A program made the position numbers and the translations under genes. The notes below the pieces were generated by a model. It saw only the letters and a program-made list of their open reading frames with translations. It was not told where the DNA came from and did no database searches. From assembly GCF_025642155.1 (NCBI RefSeq), contig NZ_CP106798.1, forward strand, positions 3,224,001 to 3,288,000: a DNA stretch of 64,000 bases. The letters are read 5' to 3'. Position 1 is the stretch's first letter. Each line of letters opens with the position of its first letter. Below, piece by piece: positions 38,747 to 46,904 of this stretch. Source of the DNA: Streptomyces sp. HUAS 15-9. Its GTDB lineage: Bacteria; Actinomycetota; Actinomycetes; Streptomycetales; Streptomycetaceae.

Positions 38747-39952
38747 ATGAGCCACGACTCCACTGCCACGCCGGAAGCCGCGGTCCGGAAGCTTTCCGGG
38801 CGACGCCGCAAGGAGATCGTCGCGGTGCTGCTGTTCAGCGGCGGCCCCATTTTCGAGAGCTCCATACCGCTTTCGGTGTTCGGTATCGACCGCCAGGACG
38901 CCGGAGTGCCGCGCTACCGACTGCTGGTGTGCGGAGGTGAGGAAGGCCCGCTGCGGACCACAGGGGGCCTCGAACTCACCGCGCCGCACGGCCTGGAGGC
39001 GATCTCACGGGCGGGCACCGTCGTGGTGCCGGCCTGGCGCTCGATCACCTCTCCACCACCGGAAGAGGCGCTGGACTCGCTGCGCCGCGCACATGAGGAG
39101 GGGGCCCGCATCGTCGGGCTGTGCACCGGCGCCTTCGTGCTGGCCGCCGCCGGCCTGCTGGACAGCCGCCCGGCGACCACGCACTGGATGTACGCACCGA
39201 CGCTGGCCAAGCGCTATCCGTCGGTGCACGTCGATCCGCGTGAGCTGTTCGTCGACGACGGGGATGTCCTCACGTCGGCGGGCACCGCGGCCGGAATCGA
39301 CCTGTGTCTGCACATCGTGCGGTCGGACCACGGCAACGAGGCGGCCGGAGCGCTCGCCCGCCGACTGGTGGTCCCACCGCGCCGGAGCGGCGGTCAGGAG
39401 CGCTATCTCGATCGGTCTTTACCCGAGGAGATCGGCGCCGACCCGCTCGCGGAGGTCGTCGCCTGGGCGCTGGAGCACCTGCACGAGCAGTTCGACGTGG
39501 AGACGCTGGCGGCACGCGCGTACATGAGCAGGCGGACGTTCGACCGACGTTTCCGCTCGCTCACCGGCAGCGCCCCGCTCCAGTGGCTGATCACCCAGCG
39601 GGTGCTGCAGGCGCAGCGTCTGCTGGAGACGTCGGACTACTCGGTCGACGAGGTCGCGGGCCGCTGCGGCTTCCGCTCGCCGGTGGCCCTGCGCGGCCAC
39701 TTCCGCCGTCAGCTGGGCTCGTCCCCGGCGGCGTACCGCGCCGCGTACCGGGCGCGCCGGCCGCAGGGCGACAAGCCGGGCGAGGGCGAGCCCGCGCTGC
39801 CTCCGACCGGGCCGACGGGCGTACTGCCGCCCGGGCCGATGGGACCGGTGCCCGCACTGCTGCATCCGGAGAGCGCCGTACCGATGCAGACACGGCGCAC
39901 GGCCACACTGGGTCTGTCGGCGAGCCTGCCGGGGCCGAGAAGCGGTAACTGA
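38747..39952 (+). CDS. adpA: Developmental master regulator AdpA
   Basis: The 401-residue protein has a DJ-1/PfpI-like dimerisation domain (about residues 20-200, with [16 protein letters not shown]). Next comes a linker and an AraC-type double helix-turn-helix ([17 protein letters not shown], then [19 protein letters not shown], about 250-335), and a proline-rich tail. AdpA activates aerial-growth and secondary-metabolism genes. Codon 225 (39419-39421) is TTA, in the linker, so translation needs the bldA leucyl-tRNA. The ATG at 38747 follows AGCAGG. orn lies downstream, as is usual in Streptomyces. Confidence 0.96.
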   Translation: MSHDSTATPEAAVRKLSGRRRKEIVAVLLFSGGPIFESSIPLSVFGIDRQDAGVPRYRLLVCGGEEGPLRTTGGLELTAPHGLEAISRAGTVVVPAWRSITSPPPEEALDSLRRAHEEGARIVGLCTGAFVLAAAGLLDSRPATTHWMYAPTLAKRYPSVHVDPRELFVDDGDVLTSAGTAAGIDLCLHIVRSDHGNEAAGALARRLVVPPRRSGGQERYLDRSLPEEIGADPLAEVVAWALEHLHEQFDVETLAARAYMSRRTFDRRFRSLTGSAPLQWLITQRVLQAQRLLETSDYSVDEVAGRCGFRSPVALRGHFRRQLGSSPAAYRAAYRARRPQGDKPGEGEPALPPTGPTGVLPPGPMGPVPALLHPESAVPMQTRRTATLGLSASLPGPRSGN

Positions 39953-40103
39953 GCAAGTAGATGAGAAGGGGTCCGGACAAGCCCGGGCCCCTTCCTCTCT
40001 TCTCGTTCCCGGACGTCACACCAGCACCATGAACCACCCCACGCCACAGCAACCCCTTGCACGGCAGGCCCGTGGAGCGCATACGCGCCGTAAGGTTAGA
40101 CAC

Positions 40104-40706
40104 ATGAACGATCGCATGGTGTGGATCGACTGCGAGATGACGGGTCTCTCGCTGTCCGACGACGCGCTCATCGAGGTGGCCGTGCTGGTCACCGACTCCG
40201 AGCTGAACGTACTCGGCGAGGGGGTGGACATCGTGATCCGCCCGCCCGCCAAGGCCCTGGAGACCATGCCGGACGTGGTGCGGCAGATGCACACCACCTC
40301 CGGTCTGCTCGACGAGCTGGCCGGCGGCACGACGCTGGTCGAGGCCGAGGAGCAGGTCCTGGCGTATGTACGCGAGCACGTCAAGGAACCGGGCAAGGCC
40401 CCGCTGTGCGGCAACTCCGTCGGTACGGACCGCGGCTTCCTGCTGCGGGACATGCCGACGCTGGAGGGCTACCTCCACTACCGGATCGTGGACGTCTCCA
40501 GCATCAAGGAGCTCGCCCGCCGCTGGTACCCGCGCGCCTACTTCAACAGCCCGGAGAAGAACGGCAACCATCGGGCGCTCGCCGACATCCGCGAGTCCAT
40601 CGCGGAGCTCAGGTACTACCGGGAGGCGATCTTCGTACCGCAGCCCGGACCGGACACGGAGACCGCCAGGGCCATCGCCGGAAAGCACGTCCTGCCTGCG
40701 CAGTAG
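40104..40706 (+). CDS. orn: Oligoribonuclease
   Basis: The 200-residue DEDDh 3'-5' exonuclease degrades short oligoribonucleotides, including linear products of cyclic-di-GMP. Motifs: [10 protein letters not shown] (D9, E11), [12 protein letters not shown] and [15 protein letters not shown] near the C-terminus. The start ATG at 40104 follows GTAAGG. It is downstream of adpA in the same direction, separated by about 150 bases, and just before tRNA-His. Confidence 0.95.
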   Translation: MNDRMVWIDCEMTGLSLSDDALIEVAVLVTDSELNVLGEGVDIVIRPPAKALETMPDVVRQMHTTSGLLDELAGGTTLVEAEEQVLAYVREHVKEPGKAPLCGNSVGTDRGFLLRDMPTLEGYLHYRIVDVSSIKELARRWYPRAYFNSPEKNGNHRALADIRESIAELRYYREAIFVPQPGPDTETARAIAGKHVLPAQ

Positions 40707-40821
40707 GCGCCCACGGGGGCCGACGGGGACCACCGCGAAAAGCCGTGCGCGAGCACCCCTTCGGACCCTGTACACTTTTTCTCGGCCGGTCGGAGAAACC
40801 ACCAAGTGAACCGCCGGTCGT

Positions 40822-40895
40822 GGTGGGTGTAGCTCAGCTGGTAGAGCACCTGGTTGTGGTCCAGGATGTCGCGGGTTCGAGTCCCGTCACTCACC
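40822..40895 (+). tRNA. tRNA-His (anticodon GTG)
   Basis: The sequence folds as a full cloverleaf: acceptor GTGGGTG/CACTCAC, D-arm GCTC...GAGC, anticodon stem CCTGG/CCAGG with loop TTGTGGT, and T-arm GCGGG-TTCGAGT-CCCGT. An extra 5' G at 40822 facing C40895 is the tRNA-His hallmark. CCA is not encoded. An integrase remnant begins 99 bases downstream. Confidence 0.96.
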
Positions 40896-40905
40896 CTTAA
40901 TGATC

Positions 40906-40937
40906 AAGGGCTGACCTGCGGAAACGGGTCAGCCCTT
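40906..40937 (+). terminator. Perfect 11-base inverted repeat after tRNA-His
   Basis: AAGGGCTGACC (40906-40916) pairs with GGTCAGCCCTT (40927-40937), loop 10 bases. It is likely the tRNA terminator. Part of its right arm recurs at 41912-41925. Confidence 0.7.
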
Positions 40938-40993
40938 CGTCATGCCCAAACTGATGGGAACACGACATGTGATGTGCGCCGTATCGTCCCAGC

Positions 40994-41912
40994 ATGGCGA
41001 GCATCGTGGAACGACCCCAGAAGAGCGGCGCCATCACCTGCCAGGTGAAATGGCGCCGGGGCGGCAGCTGGCAGACGGAGAACTTCGGCAGCGAGGATCC
41101 CACCCAAGGCAGCGCCCAGGACGAGCAGTTCAAAGCCCTCGTCGAGGCACACGGCAACAAGTGGCCTCACGGCTGGGTCAAGGGCCACGGCTTCGTCGAG
41201 ACACCGCCCACACCCGGCGACGTCCCCTTCGTCGACTACGCCACCCGCTACGTGGGCCGACTCACCGGGATCGACGACCGCACCCGCGACGACTACCGCA
41301 GGGAGGTGCGCATCCACCTGTCCCTCGTCGAGCACACCGACCCGTACGGCCGGACCGTTCCCGCAACCGTCTGCAACGTGACCCAGGACGACGTCACCGA
41401 CTGGGTACGCCACGAGGAGGACGGCGACCGGGACCCGAGCAACCCGGAGAAGTGGCTCCGTCGCGAGGTGATCCCAAGAGCATCCGCAACCGGCACGGCT
41501 TGCTCTTCTGCATCTTCCAGGCCGCCATCGATTCCACGCCGCAGCTGCGCACCGCGAACCCGTGCAAGAACACACGACTCCCCCGCGTCGACGACCACAC
41601 CGAGGAAGAGATGTGCTTCCTCGAGCACGGCGAATACGTGCGCGTTGCGCAGGAGATCACCGACCGGCGGCCCGGGACCTCGCCGACTGACTCGTCGGCA
41701 CCGGCATGCGCTGGGCGAGGCCACCGCGCTCCAGGTGCGCGACCTGAACCTCAATGCGGACGTCCCCACGGCCAACGTCCAGCGGGCCTGGAAGCGCGCG
41801 AAGAAGGGATCCGACGCGGCGTTCTACCTCGGACCGCCCAAGACCCGGAAAGCTGCGGCACACCCACGTGGCGTGGCTGATTCCGGGAGGGCGGGGCCGC
41901 TTTCGTGCGTCC
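40994..41912 (+). pseudogene. Tyrosine site-specific integrase, decayed (frameshifts, stop, deletions)
   Basis: The ATG at 40994 opens an integrase N-terminus (MASIVERPQKSGAITCQVKW, then the SAM-like core-binding part). The frame shifts near 41470, after which SIRNRHGLLFCIFQAAID continues it. Near 41690 a third frame gives DLAD-stop-LVGTGMRW, a TGA where Trp is expected, and the reading then shifts again to EATALQVRDLNLNADVP. Next to PKTRK, around 41850, another frame gives LRHTHVAWLI, the box II H-x-L-R-H-T-like motif. This implies an internal deletion of the sequence between. No C-terminal Tyr region remains. It is adjacent to tRNA-His, the usual arrangement for an integrated element. Confidence 0.85.
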
Positions 41913-41925
41913 GGGTCAGCCCTTC
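41912..41925. repeat. 14-base direct repeat of the tRNA-proximal hairpin arm
   Basis: CGGGTCAGCCCTTC at 41912-41925 is identical to 40925-40938. The two copies bracket the integrase remnant. The sequence is not part of the tRNA itself. Confidence 0.5.
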
Positions 41926-42506
41926 TCGCCCATAACTGCGCGCAGCCAGTCGAGCGGGGCTTGGTCCAGCAGCTCATCGGCCAGCCTCTGCCCGGACTCC
42001 GTAACGATCCGGGCCCGACTGTTGTCGATCCACCGCTGCGCCGAGCCGTATCCCTGCGCCTTGTACTCCAGGCCCTGCAGCATGCACTCCAGCTTGTCCG
42101 CGTCGCGCGCACAGATGGCCTCGGGCGTCTCCTTCGCCTCGTACTCGGCGACGACGGCGCGCACAGCGGTGCGCAGGACCTCGGGCATGCCGGCCGTCTG
42201 GTCCTCGGTCACCGCCTCGGGATCGGCCGCGGCCGCGTACTTCTTCCCCAGGTGGTTCACGTCGCCTGTGCGCGTCTCCTGCGAGTCGTGCCACACCGCC
42301 AGGTGCGCGGCGCGCGCGGCGCGCGCGGCATCCGCGCCCTCGAGGGTTGCGATGACCGAGGCGATGACCGAGGTGCGCCACGCATGCTCGGCGACACTCT
42401 CAGGGTCCCGAACGCCCGCCATCCACCACCCTGTTCGGCGGGCGTTTTTCAGCGTGCCGGCCTCCCACAGGAAGTGGGCCACGTCCGCCAGGTCCTGGTC
42501 ACCCAC
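41916..42506 (-). CDS. HD-domain phosphohydrolase (YfbR/HDDC2-like)
   Basis: The 196-residue protein shows HD-superfamily metal motifs: SVAEHAWRTSVIASVIATLEG near 38 and HLAVWHDSQETRTGDVNHL near 67, then EDQTAGMPEVLRTAVRAVVAEYE and ARDADKLECMLQGLEYK. This is the pattern of 5'-deoxynucleotidase-like HD proteins acting on nucleotides. It faces the integrase remnant and its last codons lie inside the 14-base direct repeat. It may be cargo of the former element; intact nucleotide hydrolases of this type occur in defence contexts, but nothing here shows that role. Confidence 0.8.
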   Translation of the reverse strand: MGDQDLADVAHFLWEAGTLKNARRTGWWMAGVRDPESVAEHAWRTSVIASVIATLEGADAARAARAAHLAVWHDSQETRTGDVNHLGKKYAAAADPEAVTEDQTAGMPEVLRTAVRAVVAEYEAKETPEAICARDADKLECMLQGLEYKAQGYGSAQRWIDNSRARIVTESGQRLADELLDQAPLDWLRAVMGEKG

Positions 42507-42902
42507 GATGTCCCCTACCTCTCACGCCTCGGCGAGGCGGATTGCGTCTGCGGCGACAGTTGGGCTTCATCCAACATTGCCTACATCGGCTCGCTTACGC
42601 CCGGAGTCGACTGGCGGAAGCTCTGGCAGATGGCAGAGCGGTGCAACGTGCCGACCGCCTCAGACACCCGGAGGGCGGAGTGGATCATCACGCAGGCCAA
42701 CCGAGCGTTCATCTGTGGCAGCGATGTTGTCGTGCGGCTCTCCGATGACGACTGGGAGATGGAGCCTGGTGGTCGATTCATCGCTCTCGGCTCCTCCTGG
42801 TGCAACCAGGATGTGTTGGTCACTGGGAACGTCACGGTGCCTGCACTCACCGAGGAGCAGATCTCACGGAAACCGACCTACTACCCGCACTACGCGGAAT
42901 GA
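42474..42902 (+). CDS. Unassigned ORF in the tRNA-His scar, possibly a 5'-truncated gene
   Basis: A coding-looking frame ends at 42902 with NVTVPALTEEQISRKPTYYP. It includes RAEWIITQANRAFICGSDVV and WEMEPGGRFIALGSSWCNQD. Several codons are A/T-ending (GAT, GTT, CCT, GGT), unlike the host average. The start is unclear: a GTG at 42474 would overlap the antisense HD gene, and no ATG is well placed. It may be the surviving 3' part of an element gene. No family is recognised. Confidence 0.4.
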   Translation: MGHVRQVLVTHDVPYLSRLGEADCVCGDSWASSNIAYIGSLTPGVDWRKLWQMAERCNVPTASDTRRAEWIITQANRAFICGSDVVVRLSDDDWEMEPGGRFIALGSSWCNQDVLVTGNVTVPALTEEQISRKPTYYPHYAE

Positions 42903-42984
42903 CGCCCCGACCTCTCTCACTCTCGCAAAGGTCAAGCGGCCGAGGCGTCTGGCTCCCGACATCTAGGAGAGGAGGGGAACACCG

Positions 42985-43060
42985 ATGAGGATAGACAGCA
43001 CGCCGCCCGCTCCGGGCCCGGATCCGCCGGGCGGTCCGCCGCCGCGGCGACCGCGAGGCC
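42985..43060 (+). pseudogene. Gene-start fragment with strong ribosome site
   Basis: An ATG at 42985 sits eight bases after a very strong AGGAGAGGAGGGG. It opens a proline-rich segment (MRIDSTPPAPGPDPPGG). After about 25 codons the frame runs into sequence antisense to a truncated regulator. This looks like the 5' end of a gene cut off by a rearrangement. Confidence 0.35.
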
Positions 43061-43061
43061 G

Positions 43062-43480
43062 TCAGCGCGAGTCGAGGGCACGGATCGCGTACTGGCATGC
43101 CGACTCAGGGTTGCCGGCCGCGGCCTCGACGGCGGCGAGGTCGCCGAGGATGACGGTGGTCTGCTTCTCCTCGCTGGGCTCCAGCCTGTCGAGCACGTCG
43201 AGGAGGGTGGTGCGGGCCTGCGGCAGGTGCCCGGCCTTGAGCTGAGTGTTGCCCGTGAAGGCGGCCAGGCGCACGGGGCTGAACCAGTCGAGCCATTCCG
43301 GTGACGGGTGCTCGGTTCCGGCTTCGAGTACGCCTTCGGCGTGCCCGACCAGGTGCAGTGCTGTCCTGGTGTGTCCGCAGCGCGTCTCGCACCCGGCCTC
43401 AACGGCGTCCAGCCACGCGAGCAACTCGGCGGATGCCGGGCCGCGCCGCACCGTCCCCGGCGGCCCATCGAACTTCCTGG
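43062..43480 (-). pseudogene. C-terminal fragment of a helix-turn-helix/TPR regulator
   Basis: About 130 residues resemble the C-terminus of Streptomyces XRE/TPR regulators: PEWLDWFSPVRLAAFTGNTQ, KAGHLPQARTTLLDVLDRLE, TTVILGDLAAVEAAAGNPES, YAIRALDSR. The DNA-binding part is absent; upstream of 43480 the frame becomes featureless and runs antisense into the sigma-factor gene. It is the same family as the regulator fragment at the left window edge. Confidence 0.6.
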
Positions 43481-43543
43481 CCGCAAGCCCCCAACCGGAC
43501 AGGGGAGTTGTTCGTGATACCGGGTGAGGGGATCGGAGGGAAT

Positions 43544-44065
43544 GTGGCCGAATGGTCGAGGCTGCTGTCCGAGCTCGCGCAGGAGCGCGGCGCGGAGCTG
43601 AACCGGTACGGCTTCCTGCTGTGCGGCGATCGCGCGGAGGCCGCCGACCTGGTTCAGGAGGCACTCGTACGGGTCTTCTCCCGGCCCCGCCGTGCGTGGG
43701 AACTGGGGGAGGCGGAGGCATACGTACGCCGCACGATGCTCAACCGCTACCTGGACCAGCACCGGCGCCGCGCCCGCTGGATCCGCGCGCTGCCACGGCT
43801 CGTGCCGTCGGCGTCGGTCGCCGATCCCAGCACGGACGTCATGCACCGGATCGACCTCATGGACGCCATGCGGGGACTGTCGCCGAGGCAGCGGGCGTGC
43901 GTGGTGCTCCGTTACTACGAGGACATGTCCACCGCGGACATCGCGGCGCGGCTCGGCTGCGGTGAAGGCACGGTCAAGCGTCATCTGAGCGACGCGATGG
44001 CCCGGCTGGGCGCCCAACTGCGGCCACCACGGCATCACGTCGCGGAGGAAAGGCTGGAGACATGA
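43544..44065 (+). CDS. SigE-family (ECF-like) RNA polymerase sigma factor
   Basis: The 173-residue protein has sigma region 2 (RYGFLLCGDRAEAADLVQEALVRVFSR, AYVRRTMLNRYLDQHRRR) and region 4 (LSPRQRACVVLRYYEDMSTADIAARLGCGEGTVKRHLSDAMARL). The GTG at 43544, directly after GGAGGGAAT, is chosen; a GTG at 43514 is possible. The stop overlaps the next gene's ATG (ATGA). It heads a three-gene operon with a membrane protein and a lipoprotein, the likely sensing partners. Confidence 0.9.
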   Translation: MAEWSRLLSELAQERGAELNRYGFLLCGDRAEAADLVQEALVRVFSRPRRAWELGEAEAYVRRTMLNRYLDQHRRRARWIRALPRLVPSASVADPSTDVMHRIDLMDAMRGLSPRQRACVVLRYYEDMSTADIAARLGCGEGTVKRHLSDAMARLGAQLRPPRHHVAEERLET

Positions 44066-44754
44066 AGCCCGAGGACCTGCGCGAACAGTTGCTGGCCGCA
44101 GCGCACCGCACACCGTCGCCGGAGATCGACACCGAGCGGGTCCGGACCCGGGTGCGCCGGCGCAGAGCCGCCCGGTACACCGCCGTGGCCGGGGCGGGCC
44201 TGGCCGTGGCCGCCGCGGTGGTGCTGAACACGCTGCCGTCCGCCTCCACACCGGAGACCAAGACACCGGCGGACTCCTCGATCAGGCAGCCCTCGGCGGC
44301 GAGTAGCGCGGCTCCGGGACTCCCTGACCACACCTGCGGTGCGAGCATCCCGGCGAGTTCCGGCCGCGGAGCCGTGACCGTACGCATCTCCGATGTGCGC
44401 GCGGCCCCGGACGGAGCCCCGCAGGTCACCTACGCGGTGCACGCGACCGCCCCGGCGGTCCTGTCCGGCGGGCCACTGGTTCTCGTCCTGAAGGACGGCC
44501 GGGTCGTGGCCGGTCAGGATCCCTCGGGACCGGCATCCGAGAACACCGCGCACCAGGTGACCATCACCCCCGACCACCCGCACCGTGCCCGGCTCGCGCC
44601 CGTGCCGGGCCGTCCCTGCGCGGGAACCGCCTGGAGCTCGGTGTGGAAGGGCGGCTACGAAGTGGCCGTCGTCCTCATCGCCCAGCAGACCGTGCCCTCC
44701 GGTACCCGGGCCCCTGATTCATTGATCGTCGCCCGTGCCCCGCTGTCCGAATGA
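44062..44754 (+). CDS. Single-pass membrane protein, probable sigma-factor partner
   Basis: The 230-residue protein has a short cytoplasmic N-terminus (MKPEDLREQLLAAAHRTPSP), one membrane helix (YTAVAGAGLAVAAAVVLNTL, about 38-57), and a large extracytoplasmic domain with two cysteines (DHTCGAS near 94 and RPCAGT near 190). No zinc anti-sigma HxxxCxxC motif is present. Translational coupling to the sigma gene suggests it regulates the sigma factor. The outer domain resembles the lipoprotein encoded next (LVLKDGRVVAGQ versus LLLKHGVIAGRQ). Confidence 0.7.
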   Translation: MKPEDLREQLLAAAHRTPSPEIDTERVRTRVRRRRAARYTAVAGAGLAVAAAVVLNTLPSASTPETKTPADSSIRQPSAASSAAPGLPDHTCGASIPASSGRGAVTVRISDVRAAPDGAPQVTYAVHATAPAVLSGGPLVLVLKDGRVVAGQDPSGPASENTAHQVTITPDHPHRARLAPVPGRPCAGTAWSSVWKGGYEVAVVLIAQQTVPSGTRAPDSLIVARAPLSE

Positions 44755-44784
44755 ACGGCCTCTCGACATCTCATGGAGGAACCC

Positions 44785-45411
44785 ATGCGCGGCGCCCTGC
44801 TGCCCGCCGTCCCCGTCCTGCTGCTCGCCCTCGCCGGATGCGGGGGGAATGCCGACGCGGTGACCCGTCATCCGGCCGACCCCGCCCCGACCACCACGAC
44901 CCCGCCGGTGAAGCTCCAGGACCGCTCCCTGCCCTGCGGCAGCACCATCGCACCTCCCGTCCGCGTCAGCGGCCCCGATGAATCCATGCAGCTGACCGTC
45001 GCGTCCCTGCGGCGCCAAGGCGCCACGCTGCGGACCACGTACAAGATCACCTCCAGCGACCGGACAGAGGCACTCCTCCTGCCGATCGTCGATGTCCCGC
45101 CCACGGCCCTCCTGCTCAAGCACGGCGTCATCGCCGGCCGCCAGAAGCCCGCCGCCGACACCGGTCCGGTCAACGCGTCGGCCCTCCTGTACCCCGTCGG
45201 CAAGCGCCCCTACGTCAAGCCCCTGACGCTCGACAGCCTCTGCCCCGGCACCACATGGTCCGACGTGGACAAGCACCCCGGCGACTACCAGGTCGTCGTC
45301 GTCATGTCGGTCCAGTCGCAGGGAGAACCCTCCGACGCCACGCCGACAGACGGTGTCCACCCGCTGCCCCTCCTCGAAGCCACCCGCGACATCTCCACGA
45401 AGAACCAGTGA
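44785..45411 (+). CDS. Lipoprotein paralogous to the outer domain of its neighbour
   Basis: The 208-residue protein has a clear lipobox LALAGC (Cys19), a Thr/Pro linker, then a domain with two cysteines (LPCGST and SLCPGT). It contains LLLKHGVIAGRQ and CPGTTWSDVDKHPGDYQVVV. These segments line up with the preceding membrane protein. The start ATG at 44785 follows GGAGGAACCC. It is likely anchored on the outer face of the membrane and may bind the same ligand. Confidence 0.75.
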   Translation: MRGALLPAVPVLLLALAGCGGNADAVTRHPADPAPTTTTPPVKLQDRSLPCGSTIAPPVRVSGPDESMQLTVASLRRQGATLRTTYKITSSDRTEALLLPIVDVPPTALLLKHGVIAGRQKPAADTGPVNASALLYPVGKRPYVKPLTLDSLCPGTTWSDVDKHPGDYQVVVVMSVQSQGEPSDATPTDGVHPLPLLEATRDISTKNQ

Positions 45412-45456
45412 ACGCGACAGTCACCGGCTGATTCGTTTGTGCGGGCGGGTGCCCTC

Positions 45457-46512
45457 CTATGACGACGTACGCGTCACCAGTTCCGTCGGCAGTACCAGGT
45501 GCCGGCGCTCCAGCCCGCGGGACGCGGCGGGGCGGCGGTCCGCGATGTCGGTCAGGAGCAGGTTGAGCATCGCGCGGCCCATTTCCACGATGGGCTGGCG
45601 GACGCTGGTGAGGGGCGGGTCCATGTGGCGGGCGATCGCCGAGTCGTCGTAACCGACCAGGGCCACGTCCTCGGGGATGCGGCGGCCCGTCTCGCGCAGC
45701 ACCTGGCGGGCGCCGGCCGCCGTCACGTCCGAGCCGGCGAAGACCGCGTCCAGGCCGGGGGCGCGCTCAAGGAGCTTCGTCATCGCACGGCGGCCGCCCT
45801 CCTCGGTGAAGTCGCCGGGCTCGATGAGCCGCTCGTCGACCGTGTGGCCCGCGTCGCGCAGGGCGTCACGGTAGCCGTCCACGCGCCGCTGGGCGCCGTA
45901 CACGTCCAGGCGGCCGGTGATGTGGGCGATCGTACGGCGGCCGCCGGCGAGCAGATGCTCGACGGCCGAGCGGCCGCCGCCGTAGTTGTCCGAGTCCACC
46001 GAGGTCAGCGTCTCCTTCGCCGAGCGGGGGCCGCTGATCACCGCCGGGATCTCCAGCTGGGACAGCAGATCCGGGAGCGGGTCGTCCGCGTGGACCGAGA
46101 CCAACAGCACGCCGTCCACCCGGTGCGCGGCCAGATACTGGGCGAGCCGCTGCCGCTCCCGGTCGCTGCCGGCGAAGATCAGCAGCAACTGCATCTCGGT
46201 GTCGGCCAGTTCGGCGCCGACACCGCGCAGCATGTCCGAGAAGTACGGCTCCGCGAAGAACCGGGTCTCCGGCTCGGGGACGACCAGGGCGATCGCGTCC
46301 GTACGGTTGGCGGCCAGGGCGCGGGCCGCGGTGTTCGGGACGTATCCGAGCTCCTCGACCGCCGCCTCGACGGCCGCGCGGGTGGCCTCGCTGACCCGGG
46401 GCGAGCCGTTGATCACCCGGGAGACCGTGCCGCGGCCGACACCGGCGCGGGCGGCGACCTCTTCGAGGGTGGGCCGACCACCGCTGCGCCCCCGTGTTCC
46501 GTGGCTTGCCAT
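45457..46512 (-). CDS. cebR: Cellobiose-responsive LacI repressor CebR
   Basis: The 351-residue LacI protein has an N-terminal helix-turn-helix (TLEEVAARAGVGRGTVSRVI, hinge GYVPNTAARALA) and a sugar-binding core (VDGVLLVSVHADDP, VDSDNYGGGRSAVEHLL, VALVGYDDSAIARHMDPPLT). It is divergent from cebEFG, and CebR-box palindromes precede both cebE and bglC. Cello-oligosaccharides release this repressor in Streptomyces. Confidence 0.94.
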   Translation of the reverse strand: MASHGTRGRSGGRPTLEEVAARAGVGRGTVSRVINGSPRVSEATRAAVEAAVEELGYVPNTAARALAANRTDAIALVVPEPETRFFAEPYFSDMLRGVGAELADTEMQLLLIFAGSDRERQRLAQYLAAHRVDGVLLVSVHADDPLPDLLSQLEIPAVISGPRSAKETLTSVDSDNYGGGRSAVEHLLAGGRRTIAHITGRLDVYGAQRRVDGYRDALRDAGHTVDERLIEPGDFTEEGGRRAMTKLLERAPGLDAVFAGSDVTAAGARQVLRETGRRIPEDVALVGYDDSAIARHMDPPLTSVRQPIVEMGRAMLNLLLTDIADRRPAASRGLERRHLVLPTELVTRTSS

Positions 46513-46904
46513 GGGCCCCGCCTCCCTCGACGTTCATGTCGCTGGCCTGGAATCTAACAGTCCCGTGCGCCGGGGTGACCGCCGCCGGGCTCGGGCCCCG
46601 CGCCGACCGCGGCAGCCTCCCCCGCGGACACTGCGCGCGCCGAATTGTCCTGACCTCGTCTGCCCTTCGGGCGCCAACCGAAGTTAGCTAACAGCCCGAT
46701 AACTGAACACAGCGCTCCTCGTCCGCTCCCTTGACACCCCGCCTCGGACCGGCGACTCTTCAACTCATCACTTGTGGGAGCGCTCCCACAGTACCTGACA
46801 CATACACATCCCGCACGTTCCCCGCCCGAGCCGCAGCGAGTATGAACGGGCCCAACCAGTGCAGTTGGCCGGGGGGTCGGCACGTCAGGCAACAGGAGGA
46901 CGCA
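46513..46904. other. cebR-cebE divergent control region
   Basis: The 392-base region holds the CebR box at 46775-46788 and presumably both promoters. No further gene is supported. Confidence 0.6.
46773..46790. promoter_or_regulatory. CebR box upstream of cebE
   Basis: TGTGGGAGCGCTCCCACA is an 18-base perfect palindrome containing the 14-base CebR box TGGGAGCGCTCCCA (46775-46788). Confidence 0.95.

Noticed and set aside
40925-40938. Classical attL core within the tRNA
   Set aside because: The 14-base repeat lies 30 bases beyond the tRNA 3' end and I found no second copy of the tRNA 3' end in the window.
43480-43721. Full-length start of the minus-strand regulator
   Set aside because: Upstream of about 43480 the frame has no family character and is antisense to the sigma factor gene, so only a fragment is called.
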